Below, piece by piece: positions 13,072 through 22,991 of a stretch of 64,000 nucleotides of DNA. Location: positions 267,876,250 to 267,940,249 of the forward strand of contig OY728153.1 of NCBI GenBank assembly GCA_963277665.1, written 5' to 3'. The position numbers and the translations under genes are program-made. The notes under the pieces are model-generated. The model had not been told where the DNA came from and made no database searches. It worked only from the letters and a program-made list of their open reading frames with translations. How positions within the stretch are numbered: the stretch's first letter is position 1; the number at the start of each line of letters is the position of its first letter. The DNA is from Viscum album. Taxonomy: Eukaryota; Streptophyta; Magnoliopsida; Santalales; Viscaceae.

Positions 13072-13530
13072 TTAATTGTTGTACACAAACTGAAAGTATT
13101 TCTGAAAAGAAACTTCTTTAGCTCTACAATCAATCTTAGCATGGTAAATAGAGAGCCAGTCCATACCCAGGATAACATCAAACTCTACTAGAGGTAAAAC
13201 AATAAGGTTTGCAAGTAGGTTCTTTCCACAGATAATGATATGAAGATTCTTATAAATTATTTTTTCCTCAACATTTCCCCCAGGTGTTTTTACCACAAGT
13301 TCAAGAGTCATTTCTTGATATGGTATTCCCATTTTACTATAAAATTTTTCATAGATGAAAGAATGAATAGATCCTAAATCAAATAACACACTGGAATAAT
13401 CTAAAAAACAATGTACCAGATACCACTTCATTTGATGGACCAACATCTTCTGAAGTAGTTGCAGAGGATTTCCCACCCCTTTCTGCTTGTATATATGTGC
13501 TTCCAATACCTCATGATCTTTTTCGGACAC
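13072..13530 (-). pseudogene. F1 aspartic protease (decayed)
   Basis: A 152-codon frame resembling the gypsy retropepsin. The active-site triplet region reads FDLGSIHSFI where DTGS or DTGA is usual, so the Thr is replaced. The second conserved block [17 protein letters not shown] is intact. The upstream gag frame is separate, although in chromoviruses gag and pol are normally one frame; breaks here are secondary decay. Confidence 0.7.
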
Positions 13531-13539
13531 TCGTTTTCA

Positions 13540-14462
13540 TAATGACTCATCTCATTGTACTTAAAACGTTTCACTAACTATAAATCAAATTTGGTCTTAC
13601 CATCACCCTGATCTTTTTCAGTGCAATCACGAGCCTTATGTCCCATCTTACCACATCGTTAGAACTTTCCAGAATTCATAATAAATTCCTCAACATGCCT
13701 TTTACCACATTTATCACAAACTAAACACTTAGTTTTCTTACCATCAGTCCTTTTTGAAGAATTATTCCCTTTCTCCTGCCACCTCGGTCTCATCTTCTAT
13801 TAGTTGTTATAAAACACTTGATCATCAGAAAACTCCATTTCCACCTTCTCAGCACATCGAACAACATTTTCATAACTCTTGTACATGAGTGAAGCTAAAT
13901 CCCTTTGATATTTTGGCTGTAATCCTGAGTGAAAACGATTGATTTTACTATCAAGGTCGCAGATATAATTTGGAGCATACCTTGCCAAACGAGTGAACCT
14001 TTCTTCATAAGAAGCCACAGAGTCTTACACTTGCCTCAATTCCAAGAATTTTATTTCCATCCTAAGTCGAACAGCCTTAGGAAAATATTTCTCAAGAAAC
14101 ATACCTTTGAATTCATCCCAGTCGATAGCATCAATCTCATCAGTGACCCTGATATTTTTATCCATCGACCACCACTGATCTGCTTCACCCTCCAAACGGT
14201 AAATAGCAAGACTATCCTTTTGATTTTATGAACACCCTATGACATCGAAAATATTCTCCAGTAATTTAATCCACCCTTTAGCTAGCACTGGGTCAGATAA
14301 TCCTATAAATGATGGGGGATGTTGCCTCATGAAATGTTCCACCACTGACATGTTCCTCTGCAGTTGATCTAGCTGATCTCGTGGATGGATACCACCACCA
14401 TTTATCGCTTGAGTCAAATGCGCCATTACTGTAACAAACTGTTCTATTCCAATTTTGACCAT
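13540..14462 (-). pseudogene. F1 gag fragments with a damaged zinc knuckle
   Basis: The frame at 14226-14462 has HPPSFIGLSDPVLAKGWIKLLENIF and the frame at 13800-14018 has YEERFTRLARYAPNYICDLDSKINRFHSGLQPKYQRDLA, both recognisable pieces of a retrotransposon gag capsid domain. Further 3' (around 13625-13670) the minus strand still reads RCGKMGHKARDCT, a CCHC zinc knuckle whose first Cys region is destroyed by a stop. Gag binds RNA and builds the particle; this copy cannot. Confidence 0.75.
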
Positions 14463-14675
14463 CTCAAGATACTGATTCAGAAGGTCATTTCTTTCTACAT
14501 GCCTTCATAGCACTACTTCCATGTTTCTTCGGCGGAAAACCATTCTGAACAAACATGTCTTAGATGAAGCAACATTGAAATCTTCAAATGCTATATCATT
14601 TCAATTTGACCATAAAAAATATTTTTGGATAATCATTTAATAGAATTATAACTCCTAAAGTTATGTAAACCGACC

Positions 14676-14687
14676 ACTGATACCAAC
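14676..14687 (-). other. Primer-binding site of F1
   Basis: On the minus strand TTGGTATCAGTGG follows the 5' LTR end. It matches the complement of the initiator-Met tRNA 3' end (TGGTATCAGAG), the usual primer of plant gypsy elements. Confidence 0.75.
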
Positions 14688-16080
14688 TATAAGGTCCCAG
14701 CCTTAAACATTACTTAATCTTGAGATATTTCAAGAATACACATTGAGGATCTTTTCAGGTTTAGAGTTTTATAGAATTGGATCATAAAACATGCATTACA
14801 TTCCACATTTAAACAAAGTGGATACATAAAAGATAGTATTCATTTTTCCCATCAATGGAAACATATTTAAGATAAAACAAGGATTCTCTCTTGACACTTC
14901 CTTGACACTATCATCATATCATGTACCTTTCCCTTGACCTCTGAAAAACATTTCAAAAACATGGGATGATCATAAAACGCTTAGTAAGGGATATAAAAGT
15001 ACTAAATGAAAAAATTAGTCCATGTATAAAATCATACATTACTCATAAAACATAAGAATTTTAATATAAATCATCAAATCATGAATAAATCATTGAAATA
15101 ATAAGACATAAAGGTAACTTCAGGAATTCATAACATTCTTACGTAGGGAGTAACCCTCTTGGTTACGTTAGGAATACCGATCACAGTATATTAACTAAAT
15201 ATATTTGTAGAAATCTTAATGCTTAACTCCTTCGCGTTACCCAATGCATTAGAGAGCTATATCGGGCTCACCCGCCGTTATTTTATCACGGAACCACCCG
15301 TCTTCATAACAGTTCCCAAGAACCATAACATAATCGTATCACACAAAACATGTATAAAGGAAACATAACATTTACCCATTTCAATCACAAGATATCAATA
15401 CAACACATTTATATAATAAAAACATTATGAAAAACATTTTAAATACCAAAATAAAATAAATATAAAACATGGTATTTATTTTTTTTCATTTTAAAAAATA
15501 GTTATGGCATGTAGATGAAGCTGAAACTCAAATAATGATCACAGCGGCGGAGAAGTCTTTGTCACCACATACGTACGACAAAAACATTACGTTTTGTCGT
15601 TTAGTAAAATGTTTCGTTTAAAAAAATATTCCTTTTGAATAAACTTAAAAATCAAATGGTTTCATACACCGTATAAAAGAAAGTTTTGTATAAAACAAAA
15701 TATGCCTCAATGAAAGGAGATTTAGACGAAGTCCCATACCTCGGGTCTGACTTGACTTGATCTTTCCTTAACCTCCTGAATAATAAACTTGAGGTAATTT
15801 ATACATTATTAAGAACCTTTTTCATGTTCATTATTCCTTTTATATCACTTATTACCATGTAATGAACACTATTTAATTATTTAAGTTAGTAATGGTCATT
15901 TTGTCGATCATTGTTACTTGAGTCAAAAATAAACTCTTTATAATTACAAGTTGTTCATGGGGAAAAATATCCATTATATCCAAAATTATATTCATGATGT
16001 AGATATAATATATATCATATATATCCAGTATATACATGCATTTATAATATTACATAACATTTAGAGGTAAAAAATGAAAT

Positions 16081-16123
16081 GCACCGTTCATGGAGACGGT
16101 AAGTCGTGCATACGCATGAACGC
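16081..16123 (-). repeat. Conserved LTR stem-loop motif (F1 5' LTR copy)
   Basis: Second F1 copy of the motif described at 7998-8040. The arms GTTCATG (minus strand) and CATGAAC are both complete here, so a 7-bp outer stem is possible. Confidence 0.6.
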
Positions 16124-16837
16124 TACTTCCATTTCTATTTCATATTTAATAGAATTAAAACATAATGATACATAATAGTATTATAATTCCATTATAGTAT
16201 CATATATAATATTATTAAATCTATCCTTTATATGCACCACATATGGTATTAACTAATCAAATCACTTTGAGGGGGCGGTAGTCCGCACTTCCTAAAATGA
16301 AGATATCACGTTCACCCATAATGGAAACCATATAGGTATGCCATAAATGAAAAATAAATAAGATTAAGTAAAACATAAACATATTATATATCATATATAA
16401 ATATAGTGACATCTTAATGGCCACCTTTGAAGGTGTTATATGTGTGTTGAACAATCATCGTTTCGTGAGGCATAAATTCTCCCTCCACGGAAATAGTATG
16501 TTATTTAACCATTAGATGTTGGTGTGTGTAATTGTAACATGAATAATTCTTATAAAAACATACTAGAATATTTAAGATGCTGGTGTTGTTACAAAATAAA
16601 TGAATAAAAAGAGTTTTTGGGGTTAGAGAAGCAAAATAAAACAAAAGAACCCAAGTGAAGACATTACCTTTAAATCGGTAAACTCACATTAGTTCGAACC
16701 AAAAGGGGTTCTTGAAGAGCTTACTGCCTAAGGTAAGGATTCTAGGATGAGGAGAGGGATTTGGAGAGACAAAATGAGCATATATTGGTCGAGACAAAGG
16801 CTTGAGAGGTGTGGGTAAGGAGGTAGAGGTGGGGGAC

Positions 16838-16844
16838 TTTTATA
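16838..16844 (-). promoter_or_regulatory. TATA box of F1 5' LTR
   Basis: TATAAAA on the minus strand, about 1.25 kb from the LTR start. As the 5' LTR copy it would have driven the genomic transcript. Confidence 0.6.
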
Positions 16845-18096
16845 AGGGGAGAGGAGGGGCACTCTTGGAAAGGTATAAAATGTGACTTTATTTTCAAATG
16901 AGTTTCGGATTTTAAAGGTCCCACATTGATTTATTTAGAGGATAAGGTGATAAGTGTTCGAAATCCACCCATACAATAGGTTTTTGACAAGTGTCGGTCT
17001 TAGAATTTACATTATCTTTGCATTTTATTTAAATCATTAAATAATGAGGTAATCACTGCATCATCATGGTGTCATTTATAATTTAATTTATATAATGTCT
17101 AAAAATTATAAAAAAATTACTATGATGTAGGAAATAGTTTTAGATTTTAAAATATTTATACTCCAATATATCATTTATGTATACAAAATTAAAAATGTTT
17201 TACTCAGGTGATACATTCTTTGTTATATTTACCATCTTTAAAAAATAAAAGATAAAAAGACATTATCACACAAAAGTGATTCCATGGGGTCCCCAAGTTT
17301 GGAACAAGGCATCCCATGGTCTCCCATGACCCAAAAAATAGTACTATCACACATGTTGGTGTCAATTTTTATTATTATGATATTATTTTATTATCCTTAA
17401 CTACCTGATTACTAATTAATCAAGATAATTAACGATAATTATCGTCATTACTATTCACAAAGTCCAAAAACAAAAGAGTATTAATTACATTATTTGGAAA
17501 TTATTATTCCAAATATGGAATCCATTTTACCAAATTCCAAACAGAGAAATTTCAGTAATTAATTTAAAAATAATTCTCGTTGTCAAAACAAATAGCGGGT
17601 TTTTTGAAACAATATCTATGAAAAGTATGGCACTTGTTTATGCCCAATTCCAAAGTAAAATCAATTATAATGACAAACATTGGATTAAATAGTAAAAATA
17701 TATTCTAATTAAAATTTAAAACCAATTAAAAAGATAATATAACCATGTAATTGAATTAGATGATAAAGCAGTTTTGATGTAAAATGCAGTATTTTTCACT
17801 ATTCATTAAAAAATGAACATTGTCAGAAAAATACCAAAAAATTATCCAAAGTAAATTTCAATGTCCCAATAATAAATAATAAGTTTATTTTGATAAATAG
17901 AGCTTATAAAATTTTCAAAATATATATTTAAAAATGGGTCTCCATCAAAAGGCTGTAAAACAATTTTTAAAAATATTAGAGAATTCTATGCTTAAGATTG
18001 GATTTTTTCCCATTTTAAGCCTCTAAAACACTATCTAAGTCATAAATACACATAGATAAGAATATCTATCATTCATTACTTACTTGGCATGTTACA

Positions 18097-18390
18097 CTCA
18101 AGACCCTTGGTTCGTCCAATCTCTACCCCCATAAGATATAAAATTCCCTATGTTCCTCATATATGCCTTAAATTATGTATAATAGAATTCAAGAAATCCT
18201 TTTGGCTAAAATCAAAGGGAGTTACAAATTTTAAGAGTTCGCTTCTCTTCGTATGTTCCATTCCATTATTTTATTTCTCCAATACCTATTATATTCTTAT
18301 CCATTTATGTCATTAAAATACCAGTATCCTCATTATACTATGATGCTATTATGATAAGGATTCTAACTATACTTACAAACACCTCAATAT
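18097..18390 (+). mobile_element. 3' LTR of P, block 2 of 3
   Basis: This 294-bp piece between F1 and C continues P's LTR. Starting after CTCAA it reads gacccttggttcgtcc and aatccttttggctaaaatcaaagggagttac, matching F1 LTR sequence around 8580-8725 in reverse complement. It stops at AATAT (18386-18390), the left target duplication of element C. It contains no gene of its own; the short ORF over it is incidental. Confidence 0.65.
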
Positions 18391-20109
18391 TGTTGGATCT
18401 GAATCTACGGATTATACACAAGAGGGGGGTGAATTGTGTCTTTTTCAAATTATTACAATCTCTTCAATTTGGACAAATTCTGTTCACTATGCTTTTGCAC
18501 GATTAAATATGCAGCGGAAAATGTAAAAGCATGAACACACGGATGTATAGTGGTTCGGGGAACAGAAGGCCCCTAGTCCACTCCACCAACGCTCAAATCC
18601 ACGAGCTTGGCGATTTTCACTATCTGGTCCTCGTTTCCACAGACCCGTCCACAACTGAGTACAGGCAGTTGACACCTTTACAAGATTCAGGCAAACACAG
18701 CCTTCCTGGTTCAAACACGAACCCACACAGCTTAGAACGAGAAGCTGATCACTCAAAAAAAAGGTTTCGATAAAGAAACACTTCTCCAGTTGTTCTTCAC
18801 AATTGCAACAGAATGCAATTGACAGTAGATAGATCGTCGTCTTCAGAAAATATTGATCCGTAATCAAAACAGTTCTGAGTCGATCCAGTTGCAATAGATA
18901 TTACCAGAAACTTCACAACTTCAGCAGCAGTAGATTCACAACAGGTAGTCGATGTAGAACACGTGAATCTGCTATCAAAATCTTCCTTCGGTAAAAAGGA
19001 TTTTACACTTCTTCTTGATCACAGAAAAGAACGCCTTTTCACAGTCTCTGTTTTCTTGCTCGTCAAAAGATTAATAACTCTATATTTCACACACTTTCCC
19101 GTGTATATATATATCTCCGAAGTTTCCAAGATAGAACATATATTCAAATCTGAGAAAATCTTCCGCATAAATAGATCCATGAAAATCTCCTTTAGATTCG
19201 CGATATTAAATGAAATAACAAAGCCGTTGTAACTCCCCTGAAGAATCGGCATAAAAAGCTCCGTTTAAATCAAACATTAATCCGTTGTAAACCGTCTCTG
19301 ATTCAGTCAAAGTCGTATTTAAGAATCAGCTCAAAATCCGCCTAATAATCCGCTTGATTGACTAATTCAAAAGGAAATATCGTCTGTCAAAAATATCCCG
19401 ACGCCAAACGTAGGGTTGATGACGTGGCTCCAAACGTAGGGTTCACAAACGTAAGGTTCAGAACGTAAGGTTCAGAACGTAAGGTTGAACATACATACTT
19501 TCTCTTCAGCATTCAAACGTAGGGTTGATCATCCATACGTTGTCTTGCTTCAACTCTCCAAAGAACGTACGGTTGATTATAAAAGTAAGGTTGATGATCC
19601 ATACTTTTGAGAAACAAACTCAACACTGAAAACTAACGTATGGTTTCTCTTCCATACTTTTCAACAACGAAAACGTAAGGTTCCTTCCAAACGTAATGTT
19701 CTTCTTCCATACTTTTCAACAACGTAAGGTTCATTAACCATACGTTTCAAAATAACATAAAAAGTAAACTTTTCATCCATACGTTACGTTCATCAACGTA
19801 GGGTATGAACAGTGATTCCAGTACGCGCTAAAATTGATCTCGCGCTACAGTGATTCCAGAACGCGCTAAAATTGATCTCGCGCTACAGTGATTCCAGAAT
19901 ACGCTAAAATTGATCTCGGAATAAATGAAGTATAAAATCTCGTTATATAAAATAAATTCCTGCAAAATACTCAACGAAATAATTAGTAAATAATTAAGGG
20001 TATTTGTGAGCATCAAAATCATCATAAAGAGACAGAGTATTATTTAAAATAATCTCCCCCTTTAAAAAACATTATTTTGATTTGTTTAAAAACAATACAT
20101 TGCTCAACA
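18391..20109 (-). repeat. 3' LTR of C
   Basis: 1719 bp, nearly identical to 27882-29600. In element orientation it starts TGTTGAGCAATG directly after the polypurine tract and ends ATCCAACA. It holds the same U3 motif array, 38-bp triplicate (19810-19920) and TATA-like run (19104-19114) as its partner. Confidence 0.92.
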
Positions 20110-20626
20110 ATCTCCCCCTTTTTGATGATCACAAAACCCATAAAATAATAGAACTAATTTAATTGCAATCTTGATTGAAAAAAAAAGTTTTATAAAATTT
20201 TAGAATTTTGAAAGGATTAAAACAATATTTAACTATAAAATTTCTCCCCCATAACTCTCCCATAAAAATAAATTTTCAAATAGATAAAAGATAAATGTCG
20301 TATATATCCAAATACTCCTATATATCCAAATTTCTTCATAGGAAACGAATGAATTTAAATGTTGTGTTTATCCAAATTCTCCCCCTTTTTGTGATATCAA
20401 AAAGAATGAAAAATTACGAATTTGAACACATTCAATATTGCACTGAACTATAAGTAAATGCTATAATTAACTGTGTATGAATAAGTGAATTTCTTATACT
20501 GGCTAACTTAATCATAAATCAATAAATAATAAAACAAAAAAGATAAGAAAAGAATTTTTATTCACAAGCTACGACAGTGATATACAGAGGAATCAAGGTT
20601 TAGGGATAAGACAGGGAAAAAGGTGT
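20110..20626 (-). other. 3' untranslated region of C with repeated polypurine tracts
   Basis: About 0.5 kb between the ORF3 stop and the 3' LTR. On the minus strand, AAAAAGGGGGAGAT lies at 20110-20125 flush with the LTR and a very similar AAAAAGGGGGAGAAT at 20379-20396; a shorter GGGGGAGAAATT is near 20242-20252. Multiple polypurine tracts ahead of the 3' LTR are a reported hallmark of Sireviruses. The LTR itself contains another AAAGGGGGAGATT (20051-20064). Confidence 0.7.
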
Positions 20627-22726
20627 CTATCTCCTTTGAATTGCGATCTTGATCTCTGTAAACTGTTCTCGAAGCCTCTTCATCATCCCATCTCCTAACT
20701 TGATGATAAGATCCCTATTCTCCTGAGTCATATGAATATCTTCAATCAAATTAACTCTGAAAAACTCATGCATTCTTTCTTCTTTTTCAACAAAAAGAGC
20801 CAGCTTTCCTGATAACTGATTCAAAAGAATCCTAATCGGTTGCTCTCCAGATGTCAACTGATCTACCAAAAATTTCTGATTATCTAGCAAAACTGACAAA
20901 GGGGCACTATTACACTGAAGATCGTGTAATCTGTCACTCATATTGCTCAGTGCTCCAGTAATTGCTTGAAATCTTCGAATCAAATCAGGTGAAGAACCTG
21001 ATCCACTCACAGCACTATTTGCAACAGATTCAAATTTATTCTCCATGTAAATTTTCATCTCAGAAAAATCATCTTTCGTTACCATCTCTGATTTCAACTG
21101 ATCAACAGCATGCAACATATCAGTTTTAAACAAATCTACTTCCTGTCTTGAAACAGTACATTCTTTCAGCTTCTGAAACTTCAACTGCTCTAAGTTCAGA
21201 GAATTTCTGAGACTATCATTCTCAGATTCCAACTGAGAGATACGCTTGTACAACTCAACAACTTTTTCTTTTCTCAAATCAGGGGCACCCTGTGCTCTAT
21301 TCTCATGTTCAGAAATAGGTTGATGAGGCAAGGCAAGTGGTAAAGAATCTGCATCTGATTGTTCTTTGTCCTGAAAAGGTTGATCCACTGAACTATTCTT
21401 TGAAGCCTGAAATTCTTCCACTGAAAAATCTTCCTGAAGTACCTCTGTATTAACTTCAGAAGTGTGTTCATCACGAACAGTAGTCTCTCTGACTTCTACT
21501 GAATGATCAAGAACAATATTTTCATGAACTTCTTGAGGTCGGGCCACTTCTTCACCAGGCACTGCCTCCATAAGTTGTTCTTGTGGAATTGCTTCTTCAA
21601 CAGCCACAGCAGCAGTTTGAGGTTCTAGCTGAATTTCCGGTTGAGCTACTGGTTCCTCTATCGGTGCAGTCCTCTCCATAACAGCTTCTCTCACAAATGA
21701 ATAAGAAATTACAGGTTCAGAAGATTTCAAGACAGGAGAGATAATTTCTTCATCAATTGACCTCTTCCTTCTAGATTGAAGTCCTTCCTGACTTCTCTCT
21801 TCCTCAACTTCCTCCATCTCAAAGCGAATTCTCCTTGCCACTGTACTAATCCTTGATTCTGCTTGTCCCTCTTTGGACTTAGCCGGTTGAGCCTGAGCAC
21901 TCTCCGAGTCTTCCTCAGCTCCAACAGGTAAGATTTTTCCTTTAATTGTGCTCCAGAAATATCCCACTTTCCTCAAAGTTCCAGCATTAAAAACATTACT
22001 GTGGTGACATTTCACTCCAGCACTTACCAATCTGATCATTCCTCTTTTAAATAAAAACAAAGAAATGAACCTTCCATATGGGAAAAAGGTCATTCTTGCT
22101 TCACTCTGACAGCAGTATCTCAGATATCTTATCATAAATCGAGGAAAATTAAACTTAATATCACTCATCAAAAGATACATTATATACATGTCAGGGTACA
22201 GAATTTTCTCCATCTCAGCCATCCTTGGTGCTAAACCAGTCTGAACAAACTTTACTAAGATTTTCTGATCAGGCTCCAAATCTTTAATAAACATCTTCTT
22301 TATCACTTTGGTTCCAAACAGAAAAGACATAATGTCTTCAGACTTATGTACAGAATCTCCAATATTCCGTAAATCGAAATGAAAAACTCCTTCATGAGGG
22401 CAGTTAAGAATTTGACTTATCTCTACAGATGATATGGAAAAGTCCTTATCCTCTATTTGAGCCAACAAACTGTCCTCCGTATCTCCAAGGCTAAACTGAA
22501 CAGTTCTAAAGAAATGTCTCATTTCTTCCTCATAAAGAAACTCAGAATTTTCACTATTAAAAGCTTGCTCAAGGCTTTGAAACGATAGCGCTTGCTTCAA
22601 CAGTAAATTAGTTTCAAACAGCCATTCTAAATCGATGACTTTACCTTGCAGTATTTTCCGACCAACTACTTTAGATTTCTTTGCAGCACTGCTCTCGGCT
22701 TCATCTGGACGCTTAGTCTTTGCCAT
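20627..22726 (-). CDS. ORF3 of element C, env-position protein of unknown function
   Basis: An uninterrupted 699-codon frame between pol and the 3' LTR, the place where Sireviruses such as SIRE1 carry env-like genes. I do not recognise a catalytic domain. Residues 3-24 (KTKRPDEAE..AAKKSKVVGRK) look like a bipartite nuclear-localisation signal, and SRRKR at 318-322 could be another. Residues about 25-265 look globular, 270-480 form an acidic Glu/Gln/Pro-rich linker, and 485-565 have heptad-like coiled-coil spacing (ELYKRISQLESENDSLRNSL). I see no N-terminal signal peptide and no convincing membrane anchor. The ATG at 22726 is the first in frame. Expression would need splicing or an internal start, since pol ends 265 bases upstream. 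An intact long frame in a young element suggests it is still under selection or simply recent. Alternatives: highly diverged Env-like protein or captured host sequence. Confidence 0.8.
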   Translation of the reverse strand: MAKTKRPDEAESSAAKKSKVVGRKILQGKVIDLEWLFETNLLLKQALSFQSLEQAFNSENSEFLYEEEMRHFFRTVQFSLGDTEDSLLAQIEDKDFSISSVEISQILNCPHEGVFHFDLRNIGDSVHKSEDIMSFLFGTKVIKKMFIKDLEPDQKILVKFVQTGLAPRMAEMEKILYPDMYIMYLLMSDIKFNFPRFMIRYLRYCCQSEARMTFFPYGRFISLFLFKRGMIRLVSAGVKCHHSNVFNAGTLRKVGYFWSTIKGKILPVGAEEDSESAQAQPAKSKEGQAESRISTVARRIRFEMEEVEEERSQEGLQSRRKRSIDEEIISPVLKSSEPVISYSFVREAVMERTAPIEEPVAQPEIQLEPQTAAVAVEEAIPQEQLMEAVPGEEVARPQEVHENIVLDHSVEVRETTVRDEHTSEVNTEVLQEDFSVEEFQASKNSSVDQPFQDKEQSDADSLPLALPHQPISEHENRAQGAPDLRKEKVVELYKRISQLESENDSLRNSLNLEQLKFQKLKECTVSRQEVDLFKTDMLHAVDQLKSEMVTKDDFSEMKIYMENKFESVANSAVSGSGSSPDLIRRFQAITGALSNMSDRLHDLQCNSAPLSVLLDNQKFLVDQLTSGEQPIRILLNQLSGKLALFVEKEERMHEFFRVNLIEDIHMTQENRDLIIKLGDGMMKRLREQFTEIKIAIQRR

Positions 22727-22991
22727 TTCAACAACGATTTCTGAAGGTTCGTAAGTTTAGGGTTTGAAGATTCAGAAAAGGGTTTTGGAGCAGATGTGCG
22801 GTTTTAGGTTTTCGAAAGGGTTTCCGAAAAAGGTGAAAACAATTTAGAAGGTGAAACGGTTCTGACAGCCTTGATTCCCGTGTAATCACTAATCATTACT
22901 TTTATTTAAAACAAAATAAAATTACTTATAGCGGGAAACAAAAATTAAACAGAATTCGAAAACAGAATAAGAAAAAGAGAGAAAAAAAAAA
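22727..22991 (-). other. Spacer between pol and ORF3 of C
   Basis: 265 bases without an ORF. On the minus strand it contains AT-rich sequence and ends with the context before the ORF3 ATG. A splice acceptor for a subgenomic ORF3 message could lie here or near the end of pol; none can be proved by reading. Confidence 0.4.

Larger units (their letters stand above)
6607..18096 (-). mobile_element. Ty3/gypsy chromovirus F1, full length but decayed
   Basis: An 11.49-kb element on the minus strand. It has two 3.4-kb LTRs, a primer-binding site for initiator-Met tRNA, a polypurine tract, and all gag-pol domains in the order gag, protease, reverse transcriptase, RNase H, integrase and chromodomain. 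The flanking 5-bp duplication CTCAA (6602-6606 and 18097-18101) is perfect. The element sits inside the 3' LTR of P. Its LTRs differ visibly throughout (order of 10 percent by eye) and every domain is broken by stops or frameshifts, so it is an old, inactive copy. Long LTRs and the chromodomain-type C-terminus point to the Tekay/Del clade; that clade assignment is inference without a tree. Confidence 0.9.
14688..18096 (-). repeat. 5' LTR of F1
   Basis: 3409 bp, the partner of 6607-10023. It ends on the plus strand with ATGTTACA followed by the target duplication CTCAA at 18097-18101. The TATA box is at 16838-16844 (minus) and the conserved stem-loop motif at 16081-16123. Scattered substitutions and small indels separate it from the other LTR. 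Confidence 0.85.

Noticed and set aside
18487..18894. 135-codon ORF present in both C LTRs (also 27978-28385)
   Set aside because: Same reason: LTR duplication. The reading frame overlaps U5-like sequence and has no motif.
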